Shown one piece after another: positions 4,867 to 5,244 of a DNA stretch of 5,244 nt; the first letter of the stretch is position 1, and each line of letters starts with the position of its first letter. Where the stretch lies: positions 1-5,244 of the forward strand of contig JAJTCL010000215.1 in the NCBI GenBank assembly GCA_021323255.1, written 5' to 3'. The notes beneath the pieces are model-generated. The model saw nothing but the letters and a program-made list of their open reading frames with translations. It searched no databases and was not told the DNA's origin. The position numbers and the translations under genes were made by a program. Source of the stretch: Propionibacteriaceae bacterium. Lineage in GTDB: Bacteria; Actinomycetota; Actinomycetes; Propionibacteriales; Propionibacteriaceae.

Positions 4867-5169
4867 ATGGATGACGACTACGCCGAACTCGTGCTGAGCG
4901 TGGTCGAGCAGATACCACCCGGCCAGGTGGCGACGTACGGCGATATTGCCGAGATAGTTGGCCGCGGCGGACCTCGGCAGGTCGGTCACGTCATGGCACT
5001 GTTAGGCGGCGGAGTGCCGTGGTGGCGCGTCGTACGCGCCGACGGCCGGCCAGCCCGCAGCCTCGAGGAGCCCGGACTGAGACTGCTGAGAGCCGACAAG
5101 ACTCCTCTCAAGGGTGACCGCGTTGACATGGAGCGGGCCCGCCTCAGAATCGGCAGTGGCATCGGCTGA
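4867..5169 (+). CDS. Alkyltransferase-like protein (ATL), MGMT-fold without the catalytic cysteine
   Basis: This 100-residue protein is the C-terminal DNA-binding domain of O6-alkylguanine-DNA alkyltransferase standing alone, the usual ATL length. It keeps IPPGQVATYGDIA (16-28, with Y24, the tyrosine that rotates the phosphodiester), PRQVGHVM (36-43, with the R37 finger), and RVVRADG (54-60). The alkyl-acceptor motif PCHR is P51-W-W-R54, so it cannot transfer alkyl groups. ATLs are known to bind O6-alkylguanine lesions, bend DNA and hand them to nucleotide excision repair. The start ATG 4867 lies 4 bases after the DUF427 stop, with GAGGA 11 bases upstream; reinitiation after DUF427 is likely. 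Neighbouring ATGs at 4863 (three-codon frame) and 4871 (DUF427 frame) are out of frame. Confidence 0.92.
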   Translation: MDDDYAELVLSVVEQIPPGQVATYGDIAEIVGRGGPRQVGHVMALLGGGVPWWRVVRADGRPARSLEEPGLRLLRADKTPLKGDRVDMERARLRIGSGIG

Positions 5170-5244
5170 GATTCTGCTGGCGCCGTGATCAAAAACTGGT
5201 GCCGACACGACTCTAGGCAGGGTTCACATTGCGCGGTGATCTAT
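5170..5244. other. Downstream gap with a short direct repeat, no gene visible
   Basis: After the ATL stop there are 75 bases to the window edge. CTGGCGCCG (5177-5185) recurs as CTGGTGCCG (5196-5204), 19 bases apart, with AAAAA between them. There is no stem followed by a T-run. AGGG (5219-5222) followed 6 bases later by TTG (5229) could open another gene, but only five codons remain, so nothing can be called. Confidence 0.3.

Noticed and set aside
5229..5244. TTG start of a following gene after AGGG
   Set aside because: Only five codons are visible, so neither frame nor product can be judged.

Overview
The window is GC-rich, with GC-biased third codon positions, one TTG and two GTG starts, and several genes that appear to be leaderless. 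It also carries families common in that phylum: a CGNR zinc-finger regulator, a DUF427 protein and an alkyltransferase-like protein. This fits a chromosomal segment of an actinomycete (Actinomycetota). The genus cannot be resolved. There are no RNA genes, CRISPR arrays, insertion sequences or phage genes.

Left part (1-1431): a divergent pair. The N-terminal half of a DHA2-type MFS drug exporter runs leftwards off the window edge. A CGNR-type (ABATE plus zinc-finger) regulator runs rightwards. The 89-base gap holds two inverted repeats with GTTAC/GTAAC arms and identical spacing. One abuts the exporter's Shine-Dalgarno sequence and the other overlaps the regulator's, as expected of a self-regulated efflux switch.

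Middle part (1432-2690): a small P-loop kinase-like ATPase (+) converges on a VOC-fold protein (-). The 273-base gap between them may hold a 33-residue small ORF but shows no convincing terminator.

Right part (2691-5244): a pirin-family cupin and a nitrilase-superfamily amidohydrolase overlap by ATGA on the minus strand and are probably cotranscribed, with the VOC gene 45 bases downstream. Divergent from pirin lies a DUF427 gene, followed 4 bases later by a cysteine-less alkyltransferase-like DNA repair protein. The next gene is not visible.

Four transcription-unit heads (kinase, VOC, pirin, DUF427) lack a clear Shine-Dalgarno sequence but have a -10-like hexamer ending 6-7 bases before the start codon, the signature of leaderless mRNA. 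The genes are recognisable families. The notable items are the operator architecture, the leaderless pattern, the altered CGNR motif and the doubly substituted alkyltransferase site. I see no convincing evidence for a wholly new multi-gene system.
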